A DNA stretch of 64,000 nt from Pseudisothecium myosuroides (GCA_951799445.1 OX637288.1:2978501-3042500); one strand, 5' to 3'; shown: positions 10,087 to 22,586, numbered from the stretch's first letter. The notes: generated by a model from the sequence alone, not told the origin. Numbers and translations: made by a program.

Positions 10087-11048
10087 GGTTGCATTGTCTA
10101 TGATTTCATCCCTTGAGAGATGTTGATGTGAGGCATGTGTTGTTGGGTGCTTCAGGGTTTATGAGTGGCAGTAGAGTGAGGTGCCCAATGAAGCCTGCTT
10201 GTGACATTTATCAAGCAATGTGTACTCTGTGAAGAATGTTACGTGGATTTGGGTGGATGTTTCAATTTCAGGTGCACAAAGTTGAGACGTTGCGAGGGTG
10301 ACCGTAACCTGATCAGACAAGGTTTTGGATAATCTGGTTTTTGATGAGCTGGCTTTGGATAAAAACAACATCGTCCTCGTGCCCTCGTCAACCAGATACT
10401 TGGATGGGCGTGGTGTGTTTTGGTTTTTGTGCAATTTGATCATGTCCGCTGGTTGATGTGGGTTCGTGAATAGTTGGTGACGATAAGTTAGGTTTGCAGT
10501 GTTTTTTAGTGTGCAGAAATGCCACGTGAGGAAGAAAGATATCAAGAAGTTTTTTGATGGTAATTACGTGAGTGACCAGGGAACCTTCGCCAAGGAGTGA
10601 AAGGGAGAAGAGTTGGAATTTATACTTTCTTTGTAAATGTGGAACCTTGTTTTCGGAATGTGATGTCTGTGGTTGAATGATTGGGTGGTGGATATGTACT
10701 AGGTAACCGTTCCATGGGGGCCGGTTATCGATGGTGAACCATCGCCCTCAAGCTGGGCGAAGCCGGTAGGCTGAGCCTAGATCAATGGCGATGGGTCACC
10801 GGCAATGACCGGTTCCCATGGGTGGTTACTGGACATAACCGGTCGCTCTCAAAGTTGAGCCGTGCCCTGTTACCACTTATTCTCGTTGATAGGGTTTGAA
10901 ATTCAAATTTGAACCCTATTTTCGAGCGCAATTGTCATTTCCGTGAGCTCAAGCAGCACGATGGTGTTTTGAAGCAAGTACGTTCTATTTGATACTATTG
11001 TCATGTGTTTCTGCTTTGAGTTTGATGCGTTAGTTTTGTAATTTCACA
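10087..11048. other. Intergenic, possible 5' region of the recombinase gene
   Basis: No intact gene. A minus-strand open frame at 10159-10545 has no recognisable family. A G+C-rich imperfect inverted repeat lies at 10702-10827 (separate entry). The last 200 bases could be the promoter and leader of the pseudogene starting at 11049. Confidence 0.35.
10702..10827. repeat. GC-rich imperfect inverted repeat
   Basis: About 43 bp starting TAACCGTTCCATGGGGGCC pairs with the reverse complement of 10785-10827 (TAACCACCCATGGGAACCGG), with a loop of about 40 bp. The high G+C stands out. A small MITE or a structured leader are both possible. Confidence 0.55.
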
Positions 11049-14000
11049 ATGGCAAAGATCGCCGCTAGTCTTGTTAAGTTGTGTAAGGGTTTGCATTCTT
11101 TCTTGCGGCCTCGTCGTCGATCGTTGAAGTTAGAGAGGCGCATTGAGGATTTTGTTTCTTCTAATAAACTGTCATCTGTGATTCCGGCCCATTCCCTTCC
11201 TTCTTTTGACCTTGGTATTGATTGAGCACCTCATCTCAGGATTTAGATGTCGAATATAACTCTGTGATAATGTCAAAGGTCACTAAGAGAGCGAGATTGG
11301 GCAAACATATTGCCGCTAAGAATTCTACAGATCATGTGAGTGTAGTTATCGGTGACAAGGATTGTACATCATTCGGAGAGATACATTCGGCGCTACAATC
11401 AACTTCAATGATCGATGGTAGTGGTATGTACGATACAAGGGCTTGATTAATCACTCTTGTGATTCCTTGTTGTGTGCCAATTGTGGAGCATCCTCAGAGT
11501 GACTTTGAGGACAATTTTGTTGAAGTGAGTGTCAACAATGTTGGTATTTCTGAAATTTCCAATGACTCAGAGGCTTTAGGTTTGAGTGAAATGGATTTTG
11601 CAATCATAGAAGAGCCGATTTCATTGTTGATCGGAGATCCTATCCAGTGTCAAGCATTAACTTGGTCTCTTGCCAAGCCAGATGAACTTGCGATAAATTG
11701 TGATGACTCAAAATTCTGCAAATTTGATGAGGCTTCATTTGACAGAGAGATGCAAAGTTGTAGTAAGAATGGCACTACAAAAAGCAATTTATGGATTAAA
11801 AATAGATTCAACGCATGGAGGTGTGCATCTGGTCTTGATATTTCTATTCCAATTGAGTCGCTTCCTTTGAAGGAACTTGCAGAAATGCTCGTCAAGTTTT
11901 TCTTCGTATTGAAGAAAAAAATGGTAAGCATTATCCTAGCCAATCAGTAATAGGGATCTATAAAGGATTTAACAGTCTCATGTGCAAAGTCCAAAGCAAT
12001 AGAATAGATGAAACTGGTGTGAATGAAGAACAATTTCTGATGCATTTCCACCCATTTTTTGGGCGTGTTAACAAGTCTATTATTCTTGCGATGAGGAAGA
12101 GCATCATGGCAGGGGCCAATAAAGAGAGGAGAAAGGTTGACTATTTCACTGACGATGACAAATTAAAGATTTTAGCTCATCCATTTCATCAGGCAACCTT
12201 TCCTGCCGGCGTTCAAAAATGTTTTGTCTGGTTTAGTACAACCATTTTTCTTATTAGAGGGGATAGTGAGTTGTATCGCTTACGTCCTATAGATTTTACC
12301 CTTGGCACTGATGAAAGAGGCCGTGGGACTTTAAGGTATCTCTCTCAATGTGTTTTAATGTTATTTTTGTCGAATCATTTAATGTATTCGATGTACCATT
12401 GAATCATTCAATGTATTTGGTAGTTGGTTTAATGCTAGATTCCATTTGTTTTATCATTGCTTGCTATGTATAGCAAGTCTTTGTGCTACCAACCAAACTA
12501 ATTACTGTTTATTTTTTCCTATTTTAAGGTATGATGAGACGACGTTCAAGAATTACAAGCCGAGTTTGACGAAATATCAACCCGAGCACTTCAGGGATCC
12601 AGTCTATTCTCAGGATGAAGATGTTATTCTTACATTCAAGGTCCTTTTATCTCACATGCCTGTGAATCCAAAGTCAAACCATCTATTTCTTTCTCCTATT
12701 AAGAATCCCAAAGATAGGGTGTGGTTTAAAGGTTCTATTAATCTTGGAGAAGGTAGCTTGAGGAGCTTTTTGAGAGATATGACTTCTGCTGTTGGCCTAG
12801 AGGGAGATTATTCTAACAAATCTGGGAGAGTTACTACCATAACTCGAATGAGTATCAGGTGTGTCCCGCCAAAGACCATAGCTTCCAATACTGTTCACAA
12901 GAATTTGTCGAGTGTTCAACGATACAATAGAATCAAATGTTTGAAAACAAGAGTTGCTCAGAATCTTGCTAGACCTGGTGTTCACAGAGATTTTCAATCG
13001 GAGTATAAAATGGAGTGGCAAAATGGCACAAAGCAAACAAGAGTGCAAATCATCAAAGTATCATTACTTTGAATGAAGAGAACGGAGCATGTAGTGAGAT
13101 CGGCTTCAATTTTTTGGCTAATTTTTCTGCCCCAGCTCAGATCAAGAGTGCTATTGGGCCTTCTTTGACACTGAATCCGTCAGTCAATATTCTGCAACAA
13201 ACTACAAATTCTGAACTTGATGATCTGGTTCTTCACAATACACCCAGTCAAATTCGAGTTACTGTCACTAATGCTATTTGGCCTTCTTTCTGTGCAAACG
13301 ACGATGCAGCTATAGCAAGTGTGTCTGCTCCATTGATTGATCCGGTTCCTGCACCACTGATTGATCTAGTTTATGTACCAGAGATTCATATGCCAACAAA
13401 GTCTTCTGCGCCATCTAACTCAACTCATGGACCAACTGTATTTGCTTCAACGCCGAGAGTAGCAGCATCTCCTGGAGCTTTAGTCGAAGAAGAAATGTAA
13501 TTCTGGTCCAAGTTCAATTTTGAAGCGGAGGATGAAGATTTTTGTTTACCCACCGCAACAGTTGCCGAGGCACCGAAGGGCACTCGATTTGCCATGCATT
13601 GTAATGTTGCTCTACTACGGAGAGAGAACGGCATTTTGAAAAGTTCGTTGGCTCTAGTAATGCAACAGCAAAGTTCTTTAGCAGAACAATTGAAGAGAAC
13701 CAATTCAGAGCAACGACGATTTGAAAACCAAGTTACAAGGAATCCGTGTATTAACTCTCATTATCCATATCCAGAGATGCATCATGTGGTTCAAAACCAA
13801 TAGCTCTATAATATGGCTCATCCTGCAAACAATTCATTTCCCAATCGACAAGGTCTAAGCTCTGCAAACGGTTCATTTCCCAATGGACGAGGTCAAAACT
13901 TGTTGAATCACAGTTTCTCTAATCTGCAGCATCCTTCTGCAGTCCCTCAATTCCAAGGGATACCAAATTCTTTTCCATTGAATTCTAGTAATTTTGTGCC

Positions 14001-14100
14001 TCCTATTGCTCCCATTTACAGCAATAATGTATACAACTACCAGTCCTTTCATGTTGGACGTTTTCCGAGTGGAGATAGTGCACAAAGTTCCTTTAGATGA
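11049..14100 (+). pseudogene. Crypton-like tyrosine recombinase, decayed copy 1
   Basis: A tyrosine recombinase of the Crypton / ZMYM-QRICH1 (DUF3504) type, expected to cut and rejoin DNA through a tyrosine. Order: basic N-terminus (11049), acidic Ser-rich linker (11222-11700), helical core-binding domain (about 11790-12110, with IPIESLPLKELAEMLVKFF then NGKHYPSQSVIGIYKGFNSL), and the catalytic domain. Box I reads FLIRGDSELYRLRPIDF (12270-12300). A GT-AG intron (12335-12528) joins GTLR to YDETTFKNYK. Box II reads GDYSNKSGRVTTITRM (12808-12855), with Lys where the first His of HxxR is usual. HKNLSSVQRYNR (12895-12935) supplies the second His and the Tyr nucleophile. A Ser/Pro-rich tail, a coiled coil (13600-13730) and a repetitive NxSFPN tail follow. 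It is broken by frameshifts near 11225, 11900 and 13040 and by in-frame stops at about 11444, 13498 and 13801. The family call is by motif pattern only. Confidence 0.72.
12335..12528 (+). other. Spliceosomal intron within the recombinase pseudogene
   Basis: The donor TTTAAG|GTATCT and acceptor TTCCTATTTTAAG|GTATG, with a T-rich tract before it, give an in-frame join exactly between the two halves of the catalytic domain. Its presence shows that the gene was once expressed as a spliced plant transcript. Confidence 0.75.
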
Positions 14101-15488
14101 AATCAACAGTGTTTATAGCTAGATTACAAGATGTGTAGTTGGCTAACATCATTGACTTGAACAAATTGTAAACATTTCTGCAATGAAAATTTAGGAACAA
14201 CCATTTGAAATCACAAAATGGAATAGTCCTTAATCGTTGTGGAATCATGAGATGGCTTTGTTGGTCTAAGAGAGTCCAGACACCATCAGGCATACTTTTG
14301 TTGCAAAGATGATAATCACCATATTGTTGTGTACTGGAGCGCTCTTCTTATGCAAAATTAGGATTAATGATACAGTTCAAGCTTCACTCATGACTGCAAG
14401 AAGTGTTACAACACAGGAAAAAACTTTGCCTCTGGAATCTGTTCAATGGAAAAACAACATTGCATTCAGTAGGTGTTGGAATTAATCAAAGCAAGTGTGA
14501 GGGCACTGAGTCTCCCACATAGTCGTTCAGCAAAAACAGAAAAATTAGGGCTCATGATCTGCAAGACTTCCAAATTAGCAGCTTGGTTTCTTTTCTTCAC
14601 TGATGCTAGTACTACAAATTATGAAATCATGAAATTGGATGTATTATGCTGATGTCAAGGCATCTCAGTACGTGTCTCATTGTGTGGGCCCACGGATCAC
14701 ATCACGCTATAACCAGCCTCTTTGAATCATAATCCATCTTCCGAGAATAACAACTAGGTGGTTATCTGGAATCAATGGCCCTGCTCGAAGCCAATGCAGA
14801 AGTGACACATCGGCGAGACTTTGGAAGTTGCCAGTTATGATATTATGATGTGAATGGTGGTATGTGGAGGGTTTGAATTATATTCTAGATATGAAATGCC
14901 GACTCCATTGGTATTTGGGTCGTATTCGGTGGGGCTTGCTGGGTGCGAGTTGAGGGACTATGCTTTGGTTTGTGCCATCGATTTTTATGAGGCAGCTGTT
15001 GCAGACATTTGCATTGCGCAGAGATGGCATTGAAGGTAGGGTGTTTGTGGAATTTTGTTAGCAAAATGTAGGTAGGATCTGCAGTTTTGAGGTTGACGAA
15101 GATATGAAAATGTGGGGCCATGCATGGAGACATTGCATAGTGGAGGTGTGAGAGTATTGTTATTTGATCTTGTTGAAATGCAAAAAATGGATTCATGAGT
15201 GGTTATTTGACAGTGATACATCATAAGCATTTCAATTGATGTGTATCTATATCGATCAAAATATTAATATATTCAAATATAATATTAATTGATATATTAT
15301 AGAAATGTGTGAAATATCCATATATAATATAATATATCAATATATTCAATCACATTATTAATATATTGATTATATTATATCGATTGAATATTACTTCAAA
15401 TATATTTCAATTGAGAAAGTTGAAACATACTCTTTCTAAAGCTTCACTGGCCTTCAATCTGTCCTAAGCACAACAAAAACACAACATA
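14101..15488. other. Intergenic, no gene recognised
   Basis: Ordinary composition to about 15200 with short open frames only. 15238-15420 is a very AT-rich block of recurring ATATTAATATATT-type palindromes. Confidence 0.45.
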
Positions 15489-15840
15489 TTAACCCCTAAA
15501 CGTCTGGATTCATCTCCAAAATTGACAATTTGAGAAAAACCATTATAAACTACAATTTGGAAGAATATTTTGGAATTGGTATACAAATGAAAGCTGTAGA
15601 TTTTGATTTTTAAATTCTATCCGTACCGTTAGATCTACTAATGCTATCACCAATCTTTTTCTATAAATTTTGAAAAGAAAATTTCAGAATTCCTTCTAAA
15701 TTCAATTACAAGTAAAATTTTATCATTTTTTGAGTAAAACTTGTTGGAATGGATTTGAAATAAGGTTCTCTTCATGTGGTGATTTTTTGAAATTTTTGTG
15801 ACCTTTACATCTTTGACCTCATTTTTGCACATCTAGTTTT
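15489..15840 (+). mobile_element. One-ended TTAA element fragment H (family-2 like)
   Basis: The left terminus TTAACCCCTAAACGTCTGG is at 15489. The interior around 15615-15715 (CCGTTAGATCTACTAATGC, then GAATTCCTTCTAAATTCAAT) is related to the interior of D and of the element ending at 20549. I find no right terminus before element G, so it is truncated or badly decayed. Confidence 0.55.
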
Positions 15841-16693
15841 GAACTAAAGTCAATGCAAATTGACCACTTGACATACTTCCACATTTGTAAATTTAGAAAT
15901 GTATATATTCTAGTAACACCAAATCCAACCGATGGATAGGACAACAACTTGATAAAGTATCACCAAAAATTAGGATGACTTTCATCCAAGCAGGAATGAG
16001 ACAGAAACAAGGATCTGAATCTGTTCATCGTCCAGAAAATGGACGTCGAAGCGCTCCAAGGTTAACCGCAACAACGGAAGCCCCACAAGAATTTGCCATG
16101 TTGACACAAACAACCGACAACTTGGATATAGTATCCATTGTGGCGAATCACAAAAGGAAAGATCACTCACTTGTCAGTGTTGATGATTGATACTCCCTTA
16201 CAAACCTTACAAACCTTTCATGTTTGCATACGCCTACCACAAAGCGGATGGGGATGGTTTAATGACGTTTCTGAAGGACACTTTTATTAATAGAAGTCTG
16301 GAAACACTTTTATGGAAGTTTAGATTACATGAATGGACATAGGACCAATTAGGGCATTTTCACCTTCAATGTTTCATATAAGTGTTCAAGTGTCTTCCAT
16401 GTGGTCAAATCTCAATGAAGTTGTTCAACAAAATTAGCAAATTGTAGTGAAAGATATTGCAAGGAGAAAATAGACATCCTATTTTTTGGAGAGTGTATTA
16501 TTAATTTTCAAAGACAATACACTCTAAACTCCTACAATTGATCAATAGACTCCGGAAGAAATGACACATTTGTGACCTTGAAGTAAGAGAAAGTGATGCA
16601 TGAATAGTGATACCCTTTAATAGCTACTTTGATCACCTACTTTATGTGTTGCACAAGAAATTGAGATTTTCAAATGCAAATTTGGTTTGCTGT
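15841..16693. other. Intergenic, no gene recognised
   Basis: A 71-codon plus-strand open frame at 15975-16190 is somewhat G+C-richer than its surroundings but has no family I recognise. The rest is AT-rich. Confidence 0.4.
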
Positions 16694-17617
16694 TTAACCC
16701 CTAAAGGACCAAGGCCTTTTTTCTGCCAAAAAAACACTGAAAGCTGCCATTTCTATAGCAAAAAATTGAAAAAATTGAATTTTTTTCACATCTAACTGTA
16801 GGATCTTACACCTTACTAGTATAAGAGTGTGGAAAAAATTTCAGAATTTTTGACCGCACGGATTGCAAGATATCTGCGTTTAAAGTGAAAAGAACAAGTA
16901 TTTCAGCACATTGCAAATTTTTGGACTTTGAACATTTTTAATTAATTTTTTTTGCACTACAGAGTTTTGAGCTTTAAATCTTTATAGTGGAGAATTGAGT
17001 TGAGAGTCTATGAAAAAAAAAAGAATTCAAAAAACTTAACTATCATTCTTAAAAAAATTATTAAGTAGAAGTAGGTATAAGATAGAAGGAAAATCTAAAA
17101 TATTCATATATTTCAGATGGAATTAAAATGCACTAATCCCAATGGTGAGATTGTTCTAGCAAGTAAAATAAACCATGCAAAAAAAAAAATTGAAAAATTT
17201 GAAAAATTGCATTCAGAAATGAATCCTACAAGTTATTTTTTTCTAGAAGATGCTCTAACTGCTCGAAAAACAAGAATGTCCATAACTTTTTCATAATAAA
17301 TCCAAATGAAATGAATCAAATCTTTCCAGATAGACAAAAATATAATCTACAAGAAAAATATATTAAATGAAAAGGAAATCAAATTTTTGCCATTTTTTTT
17401 TGCTGCCCGAGCTGCCCGCCGTCCCTTGTTTTGAGCTTATTTGGTCATAACTTTTTTTCCCGGGCACCAATTGTGAAAAAATTATATTCCTACAAAGCTA
17501 ATCAGATTTTCTACCTTCAAAAAGAGTTTCAAAAAATCAAAAGAAAATTTCAGCCCATAGGTACCTGCCCACAAACGCATTTGTCCCCCGAAGGGACAAC
17601 GGTCCTTTAGGGGTTAA
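16694..17617 (+). mobile_element. TTAA-flanked MITE G (family 1), 924 bp
   Basis: The cleanest copy. TTAACCCCTAAAGGACCAAGG at 16694 pairs with GGTCCTTTAGGGGTTAA ending at 17617. The subterminal hairpin TTGTCCCCCGAAGGGACAAC is at 17581-17600. A G+C-rich internal block (GCTGCCCGAGCTGCCCGCC) lies at about 17401-17420, amid long A and T runs. Non-coding. Confidence 0.93.
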
Positions 17618-19309
17618 TTATTGCTTCAAAATGTCACTATCGTAAAGTAATGAGACGTTCTAGTTGAATATGTAAATGAAATTAAGCCTCAAAATTTATG
17701 AAGAGGTTCAAACAACTTCAATATATCTACTAATCCCAACCATTGAAACAACAAATCAATGCACTTTATGTAGCAAGAGGTACATAAGACCTTGGATAGC
17801 CTTATGTAAAAAATATGTGCTCTTTTAAATGATCCAAAGCGAATGTCTCATAAATACTTTAATTTTGACATTGTCATCAAAATGGTCCCATCTAGATTTT
17901 TGTTTAAGAGTTAATCCTTTGAATATGAGTGTCTAGTATTGATTTTGAGTATACTTATAGTCAATACTTTGAAAAGTTATTAGATTGTAATTTATTCATA
18001 TGTGTGAAAAATAAATTTTGAGAATTTGAAATCCTATATCAATTTTTGGTAAAATTTAGTCTAAACTCCTCATAATGCTCATTTCATTAGTTGAAATAGA
18101 ATAGCTCAAAGTTTTCTAAATCATTTTATCCAATCAAATATAATTGATTGATTTTAAATATATGAATATTTTTAGTTGTCAACTTTGATATTGAAATCAT
18201 GCAAAAATTTACAATTTTTGCACTGCATATAGAGATGATGTAAAACAAAGCCTTCTTTTTGTTTACAAGGTTTAGGCCAAATTCTTCCTTTTGTTCCCAA
18301 ATAGCTAACCTTTGGTGCAAGTGTAATTAGGTAAATAAAAATAGCGATTTAGAAGGACATTTCATCCAAATAAGCTTTTAGTCATCCAAAATAATGCTTG
18401 AATATTTTTTCAATCCTTTTTTTATAACCAAGTTGATAAGTTGAGGCAAGTATTAAACAACATTTATACAAAGACATAAAGAAAATATGCAAAAGTTCAA
18501 AAATTAGTTAAATCAATTATTAAAGAATTAACACTCAATTAAAATTTGACCACATAGTTCAGGGTTTAAGAAGTTTAAGTATATTATTGTAATACAAGTC
18601 TAAGTTCAACTCAAGATAAATGTTTTTTTTGTAAAATTAGTATGTATTATATGGTTGTTGATTGAAATAAATAAAAAATATTATTAATTACCAAAGATTA
18701 AATTTAAATCAACAATCTAAGTCTATATATCATATAATATATATTTATTACAATTGCAAATTGCATTCTAAATTGGTTTTAAAAATACATGATAATTAAG
18801 AGGTGATTAAAATTTGTTTAGATTATATTTGTTACACAGTATTGTAGATAGAAGTCATGATTAGCACAAACTCTCTTAAAAGTTGGCAAAAAGTGTTGCC
18901 CATCAAGACTTTTTTGGAAGGTGATCTATAGAAACTCCATTTCAATAAGAAAGCACAAACTTTGACTTCTACTTACTTTATTTATATTATCCATATGGAA
19001 AACAAATAACCATTGTAATTGTTTAAAGTAACAACATTTTTAATTATTTGCATTTATAATGTAGCATAATGACATTTATGATTATTAAAACAAAATAATA
19101 TGTTATGATTTAAAACACAACATTTTATACTAACTTTAAGCTCATTTACTTAAAGTGTTTGGTTTCAACTTGAATTATTTTATTTGTATCCCAAATAAAT
19201 ATTGAAGCATTGAATTATTCATGTTCAACTTGAATTGTTTATAAGAAACAAACATATTATATATACAAATACAGTGTATAGTGGGGTTCCAATCAAAATG
19301 GCGTTTTTG
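17618..19309. other. AT-rich intergenic sequence
   Basis: Long AT-rich stretch without convincing exons, element ends or RNA genes on either strand. Confidence 0.5.
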
Positions 19310-20160
19310 GAATCACAGTGAAGGAAATTTTAGTGCTGCCAACTTTGACAGCCTCCCAATTTTTACCATAGCATCATCTTTCAGTTAATTATATGTGTAC
19401 CAAATTTCAAGGCCAGATGATTTGCACAAAAAAGATATTCAAAATCTCCCAACATGTGTAGCTGTGAATTTTTTTTTACTATTGCCAAATTTGACACCCT
19501 CCCAAGGACTGAATTTTTTTCTTTTCTATATAATTTTTGACATAGGACCATCTATATGCTGATTACATGTGTGAAAAATTTAAAGTCCAAAAGACCCCCA
19601 CAAAAATAGATATTCAAAATCTCCCAACATGTGTAGTTGTGAGAAACAATTTCACTATTACCAACTTTGACACTATCCCAAGGATTGAAAAATTATTTAT
19701 TTACCATGAAATTTTTATGATAAAATAATCTCTATGTCAATAACATGTGTGCCAAATTTCAAATTCAAAAGAATCAGACAAAAAAAATACTTGCTAATTC
19801 TACCAACGTGTGTAGTTGTGAGAACAATTTTTTCAACCCTTGGGATAGTGTCATTTTTTGGGTAAAATTTCACACGGATGTAGAAAGTCATTCTCACAAC
19901 TACACATGTTGGTAGAATCAGAATATCTTTTTTTCGGTAAATCTTTTGACCTTGAAATTTGGCATATATTTTATCAATGTAGATATGATCTCTTGCCAAA
20001 AATTTCATGGTAAAATGTTTTTTTTCAGCCCTTGGGATAGTGTCAAAGTTGATAGTAGTGAAATTTTTCTCACAATTGGACACATTGGTAGATCTAGCAT
20101 ATATTTTTTGTGTGATTCTTTTGAATTTGAAATTTGGCACAATAGTTGTAAAATATGATT
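19310..20160. repeat. Array: three direct then two inverted ~178-bp units
   Basis: The motif CCAACATGTGTAG recurs at about 19448, 19624 and 19803, spaced 176-179 bp, each with the companion phrases CAACTTTGACA and CCCAAGGA. From about 19835 the same unit runs in reverse, with complements near 19901 and 20080, again about 178 bp apart. The middle of the array is therefore a large imperfect palindrome. The array runs directly into the family-2 sequence ending at 20549. Confidence 0.75.
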
Positions 20161-20549
20161 TATAAATCATATCCATACGGTTAGATCAACAATTATACAA
20201 ACAAATATTTTTCAATAAAATTTGAAACCAAAAATTAGAAATTCCTTCTAAAATCAATTTCAGATTGAACATTTATGATTTTTACAAGAATTTTTTGCTG
20301 TGAGTTCAAAATGCTAAGTTCTAATCCTAGTGATTTTGAAGATTTTTATTTTATTTTTTGAATACCTTTTGAATTATAGAATATTTGCAAAGCAAAATCT
20401 TCATAATCTGAACCGTATAAATGTTAAAGAACTAATACAAGAATCTTAAAAAAAAATTGATGGATGAAAAAACGCATCTCGATGAGTTTGAGATGTGTTT
20501 CCATTCATTCGTTGTTCAAAATCTACACTTATGGACATTAAGGGGTTAA
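20161..20549 (-). mobile_element. TTAA element fragment I (family 2, reverse)
   Basis: The sequence from 20161 to 20549 is the reverse complement of the left two-thirds of element D. It ends in ATTAAGGGGTTAA, with the terminal TTAA at 20546-20549. No left terminus was found. Instead the element merges with the tandem and inverted array, which may be part of it. Confidence 0.65.
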
Positions 20550-21453
20550 AACACAACTGGGAGACACACGGTCCTAGAGATCTCCCCATAACAAACAAAA
20601 CTAACAAAACTAACAAACTAACTTTAAGGTACAAATTATTTATAAATATTTAATATACACATTTTTTACATTATAAACTAATTATCATTTGTATTTTATG
20701 TTCAATTTTAAATTAACTAAAGATAAATGTATTATTTTTATATTTTAAAATATAACAAAAATATAATTATACACTTTGAATATTTTTTTGTTTATAAATT
20801 TGTAATCTTAATAATACAAATAATGATTATCTAACCTTACTTGGTATAACTTAAATGATTATGGCTTTATGCATCCTACATGAAGGGATTAAATTCAAAG
20901 GGCTATAGGCATAATGGCATTTTATATGAAAAAATAAACAAAAACTCAAGACAATAGTATCTTCAAATTATTCAATAATAAAAGTTGTGTCTTCAATGCA
21001 CCCCAAAACATAAACCTTATACACATCAATGCACTCAAAAGAATTTAAAGAATCTCCATCCTAAAGGTCATCACTAGAATTTAAAAGATTTAATATTTTT
21101 AAATTAAAAAATTAAAAGAGCAATGTTCAACAATAAAAAATCAAATACATTTTCCAAAATTGGATATAATAATGATTCTTTCTAGATTCTATTGTCTATT
21201 TAACAAATTTATTAAAACTTGAAATTTTGTCTTCAAATTCTCTTCAAAGATGTAGAATTTGTGACCTTTTAGGTTTGAAACAAACTCCAAAACCTTAAGC
21301 CATGTCACTTCAAAATTGAACCCTATATTTGTTTTTCTTATCTTGTTTTCTAATTCTCTTGTGGTAAAACAAATAAATCTATATAAACTTTATATAGATA
21401 AATCTATCTAATGATTGTTTTGAAATGGGATTCTAAATGATAAATCTCTTCAT
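20550..21453. other. AT-rich intergenic with a dispersed repeat
   Basis: 20550-20640 (ending CTTTAAGGTACAAA) is related to 25226-25372 and 25480-25630, a low-copy dispersed repeat. Otherwise nothing is recognised. Confidence 0.45.
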
Positions 21454-21795
21454 CTAGAGTACTTCAAGTTCTTCTTCTTGATTTTTGAAACAAAATATGA
21501 CACCATGCCAAAATGCAAGTGTTTTTTTATACCAAATTTTTTTGGTATTCCTTTGTGTTGTTTTTGTGCTTGGATTTCTACAATTTGAACATGATGGTAA
21601 TGGGAGTTCAAATGTTTCAACGCCCTCAATATTTGGAGACTTTATAGGTAATGCATTTTCTATATTTAGATTTGCAAGACCTTGTAATTTATGATGCTCG
21701 TCACAAAATACCGTAGAAGCCATACTCCGTGCTTCTGATGTAGAGTCCTTTGTTGGCAATGGTACAGTATAAAACGGTTGAATAAAAGAAGGCAT
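21454..21795 (-). CDS. Unrecognised 113-codon open frame
   Basis: An ATG-initiated frame with protein-like composition (phrases such as TVFCDEHHKLQGLANLNIEN and ELPLPSCSNCRNPSTK, including a CSNC motif) lies in otherwise very AT-rich DNA. There is no membrane segment, no known domain and no neighbour to suggest a role. It could be an exon of a larger decayed gene. I cannot assign a family. Confidence 0.22.
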   Translation of the reverse strand: MPSFIQPFYTVPLPTKDSTSEARSMASTVFCDEHHKLQGLANLNIENALPIKSPNIEGVETFELPLPSCSNCRNPSTKTTQRNTKKIWYKKTLAFWHGVIFCFKNQEEELEVL

Positions 21796-22404
21796 CTTTG
21801 ATATTATAAAATTTTATGAAAATTTTATTCCTCTAAACAACTTGATTAGTTGGTAGAGATTGGTCTAGTAACTTTGTTGAGTCAATATAGATACAATTTC
21901 ATATATATAGAATGATATATGCATCTTGATACAAATGTTTATATATTATCATACAAAAGTTTATATACTATCAATTTGGCATCTTTTACTTTGCATTTTG
22001 AACAACTCATCTTTTGCATTGCATTTTAATTCATCCTTTCCTTAAAACTTTAATTCAACTTTTACTTTGATAGTTTTTCTTCAACATGCTTTTAGCATTT
22101 CTTAAAACTTTTGCATTTGCAGTGAACTTTTACCGTGACTTTTACCTTCTCATCCATCCATTTATTGATTCTTAAAACTTTTCATCTGATCATCTAACAA
22201 ATGCACATTTTACTTTAAATTAATTGAAATTCAGATTTTCAAAATGTGTGCAATTGAAAAAAATGCATTCTAGGAGTCTAGGGCCATTTTACTTTTGAAT
22301 TTGGGCACAAAGAGGACAATTTTTGAAATTCACAAACTCATGGACTAATATAGAAAATTAATCTTGGTATAAAATTATTTTGGAATTTTGAAAATGTTAT
22401 TCTT

Positions 22405-22406
<2 letters not shown>

Positions 22407-22443
<37 letters not shown>
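22407..22443. repeat. (ATT)n microsatellite
   Basis: About twelve uninterrupted ATT units. Confidence 0.9.
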
Positions 22444-22445
<2 letters not shown>

Positions 22446-22586
22446 TTATTAAAATGATTTTTTTTCTCACAAATATAGCCAATTTTTTTTAAGGTAGTGC
22501 ATGTCTTGATGTATAAGTTTATCCAAATTTTTCATGTAAAAGAAGGTTATTGATGGAGTTATTAGTGTTATTGTTTATCTTTTTAC

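Noticed and set aside
1407..17617. Tc1/mariner (TA) or Harbinger (TTA/TAA) origin for the CCCCTAAAGG elements
   Set aside because: The outermost T and A of TTAA are conserved at nearly every terminus, and the Harbinger duplication would have to be a direct repeat, which TTA/TAA is not. TTAA fits better, although a mariner origin is not strictly excluded without empty sites.
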